Assembly: GCA_030220185.1 (NCBI GenBank) | Contig: JASPKZ010009692.1 | Span: 88,587-152,586, forward strand | Direction: 5' to 3' | Origin: Diploptera punctata | Lineage: Eukaryota > Arthropoda > Insecta > Blattodea > Blaberidae | Length of the DNA: 64,000 nucleotides | Shown here: positions 29,874 to 41,065 of the stretch, one piece after another | How the letters are laid out: the number at the start of each line of letters is the position of its first letter | Numbering within the stretch: position 1 is the stretch's first letter | Translations under genes and position numbers: made by a program | The notes under the pieces: generated by a model | Told to the model about the DNA's origin: nothing | The model's database searches: none | What the model saw: only the letters and a program-made list of their open reading frames with translations

Positions 29874-30955
29874 TTGTATAAATACGTTAAATTGAAAATA
29901 TATAAAACTCTTATTCTACCAGTTATATTATATGGATGTGAAACATGGACTCTTACTTTAAGGGAGGAAATGAGATTAAGAGTATTTGAGAATAAAGTAC
30001 TTAGGAAAATGTTTGGACCAAAGGGAGATGAACAGACAGGTGAATGGAGAAGACTACATACCAATGAACTACATGCTCTATATATAAAGCCAGATATAAT
30101 AAGAACAGTTAAGTAAGGCTTACAACTCAATGGTATTAATAAGTTGTTAGTTTATGCTGATGATGTAGTACTATTGGCCGATAGCGAGGAGATACTAAAG
30201 GACAACACGTACACACTATTGAGTAACACTAACAAATTAGGACTGGAAGTAAATATCAATAAAACTAAATATATGGTCACACATAGAAATACATTATATA
30301 ATGGAAATGGACAGCTAATGACAAATGAGGGAAATTTCGAGGAAGTGGCTGAATTAAAATACCTAGGAACAATAATAACAAGTGGGAATGAGATGCACAA
30401 AGAAATTAAACATATGCTCAATTCTGGAAATGCGTGCTATTATGCATTGCAGAGACTCTTGATATCCCAACTCCTTTCAAATAACATTAAACTGAAAATA
30501 TATAAACTGTTATTCTACCAGTTATATTATATGGGTGCGAAACATGGACTCTTACTTTAAGGGAGGAAAGGAGATTACAAGTATTTGAGAATAAAGTTCT
30601 TAGAAAAGTTTTTGGACCAAAGAGAGATGAACAGACATGTGAATGGTGAAGACTACACAACAATGAACTACATGGTCTTTATAGGAAACCAAATATAATA
30701 AGAACAGTAGGGCATGTTGCACGTATGGGGAATGAAAGACTTGCATGGAAGCTTCTTGTAGGTAAGCCAGAGGGAAAACGCCCAGTTGGTAGACCAAGAA
30801 TGAGGTGGGAGAATAACATTAACTATGATTTGAGGGAAGTTGATTATACAGGGAATGATTGGAAAGCATTAGCTCAGGATAGGGATGTATGGAGAGCTTA
30901 TATCCGCTCGGCCATGAACCTATGGGTTCGATAGTGCCAGTGAGTAAGTAAGTGA
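29874..30955 (+). mobile_element. Two RTE fragments joined in permuted order
   Basis: 29874-30114 encodes the thumb and C-terminal block (VKLKIYKTLILPVILYGCETWT to PDIIRTVK). At 30115 it switches to the earlier YADD block (LVYADDVVLLAD) and then runs through thumb and C-terminus to the tail near 30955. The later segment repeats what the first contains. Deletions break the frame near 30505-30715. Confidence 0.75.
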
Positions 30956-31250
30956 GATGGATAGATAGTGCCTGGACATTCAATATGTCTTCCTCCGAGG
31001 AGTGATTTGGGAAATAAACACAAATTATTAGTAAGATGTCATTGTATCGTTCAAATAAAATTAAACAAATTCTGAAATTAACAAACAGTTTTACAAATTG
31101 TTATGTGGAATAACCTCAAATGTTTTTGTGAACTACTTAAAAAGGTTGTATACAATTCTCAATAAAAATACTTCTGTAGGAGTCATTGATAGCGACATCT
31201 CTCTGCCTTTGGAGGATTTGAGAATTGTATATGAAGAGAGAAATATTAAC
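30956..31250. other. Intergenic, nothing recognised
   Basis: A ctctgcctttgga stretch near 31199 resembles 60640, but too briefly to assign. Confidence 0.4.
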
Positions 31251-31254
31251 GCTT

Positions 31255-31335
31255 GTATAATAGCTTAAATGGTGTAATGGATAACATACTTGTGCAGAGA
31301 ACGAGAGGTCCAAGTCCTGGATCAAGCATTAATTT
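31255..31335 (+). repeat. tRNA-like sequence
   Basis: aatggtgtaatggataaca (A-box-like) and aggtccaagtcctgga (B-box-like) are spaced as in a tRNA; the acceptor stem is poor. Probably a SINE head. Confidence 0.35.
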
Positions 31336-31494
31336 TTTTTAAGATGATAATGTCCAGTAATGGAAAATGTTAAATTTAAAATATCACATCGAAGTATTGC
31401 ATAAGTTAAAAATTTGTGAATTACGGAATCTTTGAAATTACTGTTTTCTCTTTTGTTGTACATGTACTATTAAGAACAAATTTTCTCATGGAAT

Positions 31495-31626
31495 GGCACG
31501 GGTGGACACCCAGGCCATGAGGAATTTGGGTAGGTACAATAAGTAGAAACTGAAGGACCACATGGCTGGATGATGATCCACCACTGTGGATGTGAGGCCA
31601 GCAGCTGACTGGTAAGTCGAGGTCCT
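31495..31626 (+). repeat. SINE-C 3' portion, target of the LTR element
   Basis: gaggaatttgggtaggtac to gaggccagcagctgact matches SINE-C. It is cut at 31626 by the LTR. Confidence 0.55.
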
Positions 31627-32638
31627 TGTTACGCGAGCGCGTCTGTTAAGCCCCTGGTAATGGTAGCGTTAGTTTCCCATTGTTTAAGTGGTCTTAGGCC
31701 CGAGCGGTCGGCCTTGGTTTTGGAGGAGGAGTTCTACAATTAAACATGTTAAATCACAGTAAACGAAAAATAACATTATTTATTAAAATAAATACCAAAC
31801 ATAAAGAAAATCAAATCAACCAACTAAAACACTGTTATTAAGGTCAGCTGAAATCGCCACATTGTCCAACGTCAAAAATATTCAAATATTAAAATGCTAA
31901 AAGTTAGAGAGAGAAATCAATTATTTTAAAATGTTCAAAAGAATCAACTTTGTTCGTTATCTTAAGTTTCTAGGACCATTTGGTCCCTTATTTAAATTCT
32001 AAGTCTGAAAATGACCAAAAATGAAAGAAAGTTTTCATATTACCCATGTAGTTGCTACCGGCCCGCTGGGCCCCGCCGGGGCGGACCGCAATCGGTCCGC
32101 TGGCGTTCTCCCTTTTTCACTAAAAAATCCCGGCTTTTATATGATTATCTTCACCTTTCACCATCCCCTAAAGTTAATGGAAGCCCTATTTCTTGCCCCA
32201 TCTGTAGTAATATTCCTAGTATATTCATGGTCAAATTATATAAGGTGTTTTTAACTTCTTCCCTAATGTGTTTGGGTTACGTAAGGTTTCGTAAGAATTT
32301 CCTATTAGGTTGAAACTAATAAGTTGTTTTTGATATTATATAAGATTTCGTAAGTGTGTCTTCATTGTTTGACAAATATATTGAATTGAAATAGTCATTT
32401 TATAATAATTTTTTCCTTAGTTTTTTATCTATAAAACACTTATGTATGTTTGGATTAAGATTTTAATCCGCATTTAAAGGGTGAATATTTATGCCCTATT
32501 TTTTGGTATAATACACATGTATATGTGTCTATTCTTTATCGGCTTTTTAGCTTTATTTTACCTGGCAGAGTTAAGGCCTTAAGGCCTTTTTATAGAATAT
32601 TATTATTATTGCATTTAGGCCCTTAGTGTAGTATAACA
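31627..32638 (-). repeat. 3' LTR of the non-coding LTR element
   Basis: 1012 bases. By eye about a dozen substitutions separate it from 41066-42036. It has an extra 41-base piece at about 32548-32589 (acctggcagagttaaggcc) absent from the other LTR, flanked by similar ggctttttA/ggcctttttA bases. The minus strand of this piece has taaaataaag, a possible polyadenylation signal. Confidence 0.85.
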
Positions 32639-32649
32639 ATTCCCCCCCC
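32639..32649 (-). other. Polypurine tract
   Basis: The minus strand reads AGGGGGGGGAAT directly before TGTTATAC of the 3' LTR, the expected plus-strand priming site. Confidence 0.75.
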
Positions 32650-33589
32650 TAAATAAGACTGTAGGGTTGAAAAACCGAAAGTCTTTTTTTTCCTTACAGG
32701 ATATCTGTCACCTCTCATGGGTTGGTCCTGACATGTATCTTATTAACTTAACTTTAAGTGGGAGTGGAACTGACGTCGTCAATTGGCGATTCCATTTGTC
32801 CTGCAAGTATTTTGTTCTCATCCTAAGAGGTTAGATCGTTTTTTATTTGTAAATTGCCCCGGATACCTTTAATTGCGTCGGAATATCGGTAAGATCTGTT
32901 TACTTAGTGAGAACACTATACTTAAAAAAAATAAAAATCACAATAATGTTTATTGCTGGAAACAACACAAAAAAAATATCGACTATAAAAACATTCTTCT
33001 CGTCTTCGTTCTTCTTCCTTATTTAAACCTTCTGTGGTTTATTTTGAAACGACGCACTTTCACTGTTATCCTATTTCCGACGCACTTAACCACATTCCGT
33101 TTCTTTTGTTATTCACTTTGACGGTTTCTTTTTTTTTGTTATTCACTTTGACGGTTCGATTCCGTGAACCGGATCACTTGTAAAAAAAAATATTATCAGA
33201 ACTGCGGTGTCGGCTGGGGCTAGCTTGGAGGTCCAGGTTTGTGTCTGCTTGCCTCGATGGAGGATGCGATGTTCTAATGCTTGAGGTCGTGGTTTCGAGT
33301 TCGTGGCTCATTTTCAGCTGCCGTTGGTCCAGGTAGGCCTTTGATTTAGGTATGCCTAGTTTCTTTAAACAAAACCCAGTTAGGTCCAAGGAGAACTTGT
33401 GAAAGGTTTGATAGGAATTAATCTTGACGTGGAGTTTGTCTTCTTGACTCTTCTATAGGAAAAAAAATTGGAACGAAGGATGTTAGGCCAAGGTTTGGCG
33501 TTGGAGAAAGTTATTATTATTTTTTTATAATTGCCTGGGTTTGTTCTTTACTGCTAGTGAGGTGGTTGCCTTAGCTGGTTGCGAGTCTG
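32650..33589. other. LTR-element interior, no gene
   Basis: Contains an 18-base direct repeat around ttgttattcactttgacgg (33106-33125 and 33137-33156). Open frames are short and without domains. Confidence 0.6.
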
Positions 33590-33790
33590 GACATTCACCC
33601 ATCTTATGCTCCATCACGAGATGTGTAGGTGGTCCTTGCAGCTGCCCTGCGTCCTTAGATGTACAGGGTGTGGTTGGTCCTTGCAGCGTTATGCTGCGCC
33701 CTCGTCCTCAGATGCATAGGGTGTGGTTGGTCCGTGCAGCGTCTGCGCCCTCTTCATCCTCCCCTCCCTCATGTAGTGTAGTGGTGGTGG
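33590..33790 (+). repeat. Three diverged tandem units of about 51 bp
   Basis: ggtccttgcagc recurs near 33631, 33679 and 33730 with gggtgtggttggtcc at the last two and ctgcg..cctc.tc..agatg between. These sit inside the LTR element. Confidence 0.6.
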
Positions 33791-34400
33791 CCGCAGGTCC
33801 AGGCGTGAAGCTGCAATCTTATGGCATTTGTTAAAACTTGGGAGGATAACTACAACATCGATTATGGTTTGGTGGCTATCCCGTACTACATGGGTCCGCA
33901 TCCTCTCTATCACTCCTGGTCATTTTAATTTAACTTCATTGCTTAGAGGCTTCATTTTCAGCCATCCTATCTCCGATACTATATTGTATATTAGACGTCC
34001 TGGCTTTAGATTTCTTTGTTATCTACATGTATCGTTTAGGTTTGTGCACCCATTTTCCTATTTGTCCCTTATAGCTAGCCTCAAGTTGCAAAAGGAAATG
34101 CTCTTATGTTTCTGGTCTTATGATTTCACACGAATCATTTACGCCCTTATTGCCATTCAGGTTTTACTGGGTTCAAAAAAATTGTCCGTATCTCATCGTA
34201 TTTTACCGCTAGTTTTCAAACTTTCCATTGTTGGGATAAACTTTCAAATTTTGCTTTTCCCTCCCTAGAGTCCTGAGTTCGATCGAGTGTGCTCGCCTAC
34301 ACATAAATCGCTAGGGCTTTAAGATGTAAATACTACTTAGTATGATTATGTAACCTGAATTCCGTATATCATTCCTTCGCGAGGTCCTGATTGTGAGAGC
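33791..34400. other. LTR-element interior, no gene
   Basis: A 146-codon frame at 33828-34268 (+) lacks recognisable motifs, has unusual composition and lies antisense to the element, so I treat it as chance. Confidence 0.55.
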
Positions 34401-34421
34401 GTTTCCTTTCTCCTATCCGGG

Positions 34422-34600
34422 ATGCGTCTGTGCATCCTTAATTCTCTCGCTTCCACTCTATCTGTCGATATCCCGTATTACAGCCTACAGAGTTAACTTA
34501 ATAAAAATGCGTCTTTGCATCTTAAATTCTTTCGTTTCTAATCTATCTGTCAAATACCCGTATTACAGCCTACAGAGTTAACTTAATAAGAAGTGCGTCT
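34422..34600 (+). repeat. 85-bp tandem duplication
   Basis: atgcgtct starts at 34422 and 34507, and a third start at 34593; ccgtattacagcctacagag is present in both full units. Confidence 0.8.
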
Positions 34601-34879
34601 AAATGGTGTTGTTTCCTTAAGTTCTTCCAAATTCGTTCGCAATATTCCCTTAAGCCCTTCCTGATTCGTTCGGCAATATCTCATTTGGTTTCTTGAATTT
34701 CTGTATTTAATTTTCTTTTCATAACTCCCGATTATGCGTGGACTTTGTTCCGTGTCTTGGGTCCCCATCTTACCTATGGGTGTAACCTCTCCCTTTTCAT
34801 TTCTTATCCTTTGGTTTCCTCTTAATTTCCATTTACGTTTTTGAGTTAATTCCTGGTCTCATACGTGTAGACTTAATCC

Positions 34880-35220
34880 CTATCCTACATATGGTTTTAA
34901 CCTCTAAGTTCATGTCCAACCCTATGTGTTTAACCTCTAATTTTCTGTAATACCTTATGTGTTTAGCCTCTAATTTCTTGTACTATCCTTATATGTTTAA
35001 CCTCTCTTTGTATGTACTGCCTAATGTGTTTAACTTCTCCTTTTGTATGTAATATCCCTACTTAATGTGTTTAACCTTTAATTTTTTGTACTATCCTTAA
35101 GTGTTTAACCTCTAATTTCCGTGATCTCCCTTTATGTACTATCTTATGAGTTTAACCTCTCATTTCATGCACTTCCCTAAGTGTTTAACTTTTACTTTAC
35201 TATGTGTTTACTTCTCTACT
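34880..35220 (+). repeat. Degenerate tandem array, unit about 35-45 bp
   Basis: At least nine units built on tatgtgtttaacctctaatt followed by ctgtactatcctt-like bases. The copies vary in length, so it is an old array. Confidence 0.75.
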
Positions 35221-35448
35221 TAGGTCAATCTGTCTCTCTTGGCTCTACTCGTCGATCGCACAATCGTAATGTATATGTTTCCCTTAGTATTCATCTAGCG
35301 TCTCACGTTTCTGACGTCCCTGACTATTATTCGTTATCCCTTCGTTATGACCATATCCATGTGTGCGTACGTCTTTTTCTTCGCGGATTTCCTGGCATCC
35401 TGTCCTTCCTAAATCTATCCCTTTTCTTTTGTTTCTCCTTAGTAAGCC
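35221..35448. other. LTR-element interior, no gene
   Basis: Pyrimidine-rich on the plus strand; nothing recognised. Confidence 0.5.
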
Positions 35449-35675
35449 TGTTGGTGCCTCAACGTCCGCTACTGCGTCCAGAAGGGAATTAAATCCTATC
35501 CTCCCAGACGGGGTCCGTCTCTTGCTCACCTCACTTCCTAACTTCGGGTTTATTAGAAACTCTGTTGGTTCCTCAACGTCCGCTACTGCGTCCAGAAGGG
35601 AATTAAATCCTATCCTCCCAGACGGGGTCCGTCTCTTGCTAACCTCAGTCCCTAAACCCGGCTATGTATCCTTGG
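35449..35675 (+). repeat. 114-bp tandem duplication, frame-preserving
   Basis: cctcaacgtccgctactgcg occurs at 35457 and 35571, exactly 114 bases (38 codons) apart; the units are almost identical and a third partial echo (cctaaacccgg) follows. The plus frame 35363-35749 stays open through both units, but it is antisense to the LTR element and has no known domain. Confidence 0.75.
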
Positions 35676-37086
35676 GGTGGGGTAGCCAATTCCCCTTGAC
35701 ACACGACCATGGAAGGACCAAGACTGGGCTCGACCTCCGACAACGGTGACTCGGTACCTTGCCCCCCCAAAACGACCACGAAAGTGGAGGCCGGGATACT
35801 CCCATCTTCGTCAACAGTGACTCGGTTCCTTCCTGACCCCACCCTTCTCATCCTGCTGCCTCAGGATTTTATTACCTTAGAGAGAGCCTTTTTGAACTCA
35901 TGGGCGCCGCTTCATCGGAAAAGTGGATTTTATCCTAATCTTTTTGATGGGGATCCCCTATCGCCATCATCCCTCCCTAAACCCGGGTATCATGGCAGTT
36001 TTCCGTGGGTCTCCTTGCCCGTAATTGTATTGTGCTTTCATTTGTTTCTATGTTTCCTTGTTTCCTCTTAATTTCCTTTATTGTTAATTATCCGATGCCT
36101 ATCTCTCTAGCACGTTGGCGAAGTGTTCAGGCAACTCGCCAAATCTTCGAGGCCAAACCTCTCCAAAAGGGTCCTTAGTCCTTCCCAACTTGTATCCTTG
36201 TGTGCGACTATGTAAAAGTTTCATCTCTGTTTAAGTATTTCTAACGTCACCTAGCCTAGATTGACCTAAGTTGTATTATCCCTCGTAGGTCTAAATATGA
36301 AGAGTCTTAAGCGATCTAGTTTTTATCTATTATCGTAATATGTCATATCCCATATGTGTGTGTGTCTACTACTCGACTGGTCACTAGTCCTAACTGACAT
36401 GGAACAGGGCATACAGAGGGAGAGATCTCGGCCGCAGATTCTTTCTCTGTTTCCTCCTGTAGGCACCTCAGTCAAGCGTCATGATCAGCTGGGTATAATA
36501 ATTGTTGTGTACTTTCCTTTAGAAATATTATTTAGTGTAGCCCTTGAAATTCCAAATTTATATGATAATCCCTTCCACTAGATCGATTAAGACACCCACT
36601 ATCGGTGAAGTATCCTAACCTCCATCTTCTAAATTGCTCTGGGAATAAATTAAATTGTCTTCGATCATTTCTGCATTTCAAAAAGTTTATAAATTTTCCT
36701 AAGTTCCCAAGTCCCTCTTCCGTTCTCTTTCGTAATACGTATATTTTTCCTCAAACCAAGTTGGATAATGCACATCCTCCCTTCTTAATCTGAACTAATG
36801 TTACTACTGATTTCTTGCAATGTTAAAACCATTTCTACCCTCCGTGTTGGTATAACTCCTGGGTAATTGAGCCTATCATTCGTCGTCCGCTATAGGCTTG
36901 ACATACTACGTGCCTTTATCTGGACTGCTTCCACGTCATCTTCTCGCGAACTAGCCTACTACTTATCCCGGAACCCATTCATTCTTAAATGAGTCCTAAT
37001 TGCTGAAAATGAGATTATGGTCTTCCGTTATCTTTCCTTTTATTCATAAACATAAGTCTTATTTCTGGCAGTTCGTTCTTATTTCG
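35676..37086. other. LTR-element interior, no gene
   Basis: Strong C+T bias on the plus strand (purine-rich on the transcribed minus strand). Short frames only. Confidence 0.55.
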
Positions 37087-37290
37087 TTTTTATTGTTATT
37101 ATTATTAGGGTTAATTAATTTACCGTGAATTATTATTATTATTATTCTTATTATTATTGTTCTTATTATTATTATTAATTCTCTGTGAATTAGTATTAGT
37201 ATTATTATTAGTATTATCATTATTATTAATTTCTGTGAATTATTACTAGTATTATTATTATTATTATTATTACTATTATTATTATTATTA

Positions 37291-37377
<87 letters not shown>

Positions 37378-37560
37378 TATTATTATTATTGTGGTTTAGT
37401 AATTTACCGCGAATTATTATTATTATTATCGTTATTATTATTATTATGATTATTATTATTATCATTGTTAGTTATAAATTTACTGAGTTTTATTATTATC
37501 ATTATCTTCAGTATTATTATTATCATTATTTACTTTCCTGGTGATTTATTATTATTATGT
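37087..37560. repeat. (TTA)n microsatellite with interruptions
   Basis: Long TTA/ATT runs interrupted by aatttaccg-like and aatttctgtgaatt segments that themselves recur, giving a compound array. An all-isoleucine open frame on the minus strand is an artefact of it. Confidence 0.95.
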
Positions 37561-39194
37561 TTTTTACTAAGTTTCAGGATCTTCATTAATATTAATAGTT
37601 TTATTTCTCACGTGGATATCATAACTAGTCTCTAGCGTCCTACCCGTACTCGGCTTGAGGGTTATTCGTCGATATTTGGTTGTCAAGTATCCTAATTTTC
37701 ACCCCAAAAAAAAACATGATACAGCCGAAAGAAAATATCTCTGGGAATAAGTCTATCCTCCCTTTATCACTTCTGTAAGCATCAGTCTATCCTTCTGTTA
37801 TCATTTCTGTAAGCATCCGGCTACTGTTATCACTTATGTCAGCATCTTGGTTTTACCTCCCCTCCTTAAACTTCACTAGCGGAGCTCTATGACTATGCCA
37901 AATCTCCATTCCCCTCTTCCATTCGTTCTCTCTCTTATTTATACAGAATTTCCATTCTTTGCTTCCGAAACCTATATCTGAATTACGGATCAAGCGAGCC
38001 CTCCCTTAATTGCGCTAGCCTCCTTGACTTACTTTTGATTTACTTGACTCATGATTTAGAAACGTCTCACATGGTAGTCGAAATTTTCACAGAATGCGCC
38101 CGCCGGCATTGTTGTAAATCTCTCAACACCGCATGAGAGGTTAAGAAAACTTATTTTGAGTATTATTTTACCTGAATTTCGGTCGTCTTCCTTTCTATGA
38201 GTCTCGAATTGGAAATCCCTCAGTAATGTTATTTCCCTTAGGGAGGTGTGTGGTGTCTGCTTTGTTTTTATTAATCTCAATTCCCGCTTTTGATCGAGTT
38301 CTCTCTCATTTATCCGAAGTTTCCATGCCCCTTTTCCATACTCTCTGTTTTCGAAACTAGAATCTACCTTCCTCATTAGTTGGGTTCATCTTTTGATTGT
38401 GCTAATTCCCTATTCCCCTCTGTTCGTTCTCTCGGTTTTCAAATCTATAATCCCTTTGATTGCCTATATATGCCACTTTATCTTTTGTTAATGTCATGGG
38501 TCTTTATTTAAGGTACGTTTTCAGATGTCCAGAAAAAATAATATTTATTTCCCTGTAAATGCACATAGTATAAATTTTGTTCATATTCCTAATGTAATCC
38601 GTTTTGGAGCCCTTATCTATGTGGTTAATCTAAACTTTCACCCAAAATATTCACATTCCAGAATCAGCTGAAGGTTTACAGCTACTTGACCTCCTAAATG
38701 ACATCAGTCTTCTGCAGGTAAATGAAGGTCGTGTTTCAATTTAATATAGTTCTCAAAATGGCGGTTATTTATTTTCCACGCTGGTGAGTTGATATTTATT
38801 ATTCAGAAATTTCTTTATTCTTGAACTTCCCTAATATTATTATTATTATGTGTCATCCTTCTTCTTCCATTACCTCGCATTATGAATGTATGATTTGTAC
38901 CCGAACTTCGTGTGATGATTATTATTTTATTGTGTGTTTTATTATTATTAAATTTAAATCATGCAGCTAGTAGGTCCCTCTGTTTATGTCTACTCTCGAT
39001 TTTTAACTGAAAAACGTTCCTAAATATAATACGGTGCTCGTCATACCATCATAACCCAGAATACATTCCCAGCGTAAATCGGTATTATTTGCCTCATGCC
39101 CTGTCTTGTTAATGTCGCACGGTAGGCGGTGGTAACTTTAATCGGTTTTAAAATTCCTTCGATATATTTAGTATGAATATTTATTTCTACTAGC
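37561..39194. other. LTR-element interior with faint tandem repeats
   Basis: Around 37745-37850 tctatcct...tatcacttctgtaagcatc recurs about three times. Blocks resembling attcccctcttccattcgttctctc recur near 37905, 38300 and 38410. No coding domain. Confidence 0.5.
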
Positions 39195-39480
39195 ATAGTG
39201 GTTAAAGTACTACGCTACAAGCCGAAAAGTCGGGGGTTCAAGTCCCGGTGTGTTTTAGGATTGTTAACCTGATCTAGACCTTCTGGCGGCACTATAGCCC
39301 TGGGATCGATTCAGCCTCTAACTGAAATAAGTACCAGACTCTTGTTCAGGGGAAAGGGCGGCCGTCACGCGGGGCTGATAACCCGGCTGACATTAAGTGC
39401 TGATTGCCTAGAAATATTGAAGGCCCTAACATTTCCGTCACCTCAAGATCTCCGGTAGGGGTGATATGTTAGGTTAATGT
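39195..39480 (+). repeat. SINE-D copy inside the LTR element
   Basis: tagtggttaaagtac and gggttcaagtcccg form the tRNA-derived head; the body matches 24640-24790. This is the best preserved SINE-D. Confidence 0.75.
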
Positions 39481-40032
39481 TACCCCTTTTTTTTCCCACT
39501 GTTATTACTCTATTTACAAATCCCCTGATTTTATGTTTTCCACTTCCTAACTATTTTCCTGCTAGTTTTCGGTTAACTTTTATAGTCTTATTTCTAGAAT
39601 AATTGTTAATTTATTTTCTCAATATAAATCATTCATGTAAGTTATAATGCGGTTCCTTGAGCCTTACGTGGGCCAAGTTTCATTACCAGTGTGGATGCAC
39701 GCGTTGTTACACGGAGACTTAATTATCAATCGATTTATTTTTTCTTGTATTTATGTCAATAATATCTTTGATTATTAGCCCGAATATAAGTAGAATTTTA
39801 TTTGATTGAGGTGGATAGAGTTAGTTTCCTACGGGGTGGCTGTAATGTTTAATATAGACTCCGTTAGAAGGCTCTGTAGTCATCGTGGCCATTTTGAAAA
39901 ACAAAACAAAAATATAATAGACGTTAGCCAACTTCCTAGTTCTTTATCCTAAAAAAACTACCTAGTTAATAAACCATAAATTAATTTTTTCGTATCCCAT
40001 CTCTATCCAGATATCCAAGATCGCGTTTTACG

Positions 40033-40033
<1 letters not shown>
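39481..40033. other. LTR-element interior, no gene
   Basis: Nothing recognised. Confidence 0.5.

Positions 40034-40072
<39 letters not shown>
40034..40072. repeat. (TA)n microsatellite
   Basis: About 18 TA units, followed at 40075-40160 by sequence resembling 45530-45600 (agtggcgtaagt, tgtgtccgcca). Confidence 0.9.
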
Positions 40073-40077
<5 letters not shown>

Positions 40078-40160
40078 AATGTTTACATAGTGCAAACGTG
40101 GTACGAGTGTTTAGTGCATTAGTGGCGTAAGTATAAGATGTGTCCGCCATCTTGTTTGCT

Positions 40161-41065
40161 TTAATTTATTACCCTATTCCAAAAAAAATAAAAAAAATTT
40201 CAATATAACAAAAAAAATTCCAATCTAGTGGCGTGTAAAGCAACCTATGATCCTTTGGGCTTATCTCTCGTGGTGATGCTTTCAGAAATGATTTATGTAT
40301 ACATGGGATCGTGCCACGTCTTACCGATAGACGAAATAATAAAATATTGTCATTCTACACGTATAATTATTAACATTGGATGAGATATTGCCACACAACA
40401 ACAAAAAAAAATCTAAATCACTTCCTCTACAAATATTCAAAAAAAAGAAATATCATAACCTAGGTTAACAATAAAAAAAAATATCCTCTAACTGAAACAA
40501 CACCAGATTAATTCATAAACCTTATAGGTATCAAAAAATCAAGTTCTAAAATGAACATAACATATAACATAGCCTAGAAAAAGTAATGTACATATAAATG
40601 TCTGCCTATTAAGAAAACAACACCTAAAAAAAATGATCAACAACACCAAATTGTCTTATATATCCAAGGTTTACCCATTGTAAAAAAAAGCCTTAATTAT
40701 GCCTAGAAAAAATAAAACATTTGTTTGGAAAAAAAAACATCAATACCAAAAAATATAACCTGAAAACAGCGATATATCCAAACTTTTACCCATTGTCTAT
40801 AAACATCCTGAAATTAGATCCAAAAAACAAAATAAAATAACCTAAAGCCAGTTCTTAATAATAATGTTCCAAAGTTGAAGCTTTTCTGGTTTCTCTCTGT
40901 TTTATTAGTACCAATGTGACTGTTCTCTTCCAGAATGAATAAAAAAAATAGATTTTTACTGTGTACGAATTGAAGGTAGATTTTGTGGTCTAGGGTTCGT
41001 TTCTTATTCGTGAATATAATAATAGAACATTGTTTTCACGAAAATCCCATCGCCAGTCATCAGAA
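40161..41065. other. LTR-element interior, 5' untranslated side
   Basis: A-rich on the plus strand with many aaaaaa runs. The minus strand begins just after the 5' LTR. No gag start could be found. Confidence 0.55.

Noticed and set aside
33828..34268. 146-codon frame in the LTR element
   Set aside because: Antisense to the element, no domain, composition reflects the pyrimidine-rich strand.
34880..35220. CRISPR-like array
   Set aside because: Repeats are degenerate and unevenly spaced, without unique spacers, in an insect LTR element.
37226..37465. 79-codon minus-strand frame made almost entirely of isoleucine
   Set aside because: It is the translation of the (TTA)n microsatellite.
41040..41055. 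Primer-binding site of the LTR element
   Set aside because: The CCA-ending stretch is 10 bases from the LTR, and I cannot match it confidently to a tRNA; kept only as a remark.
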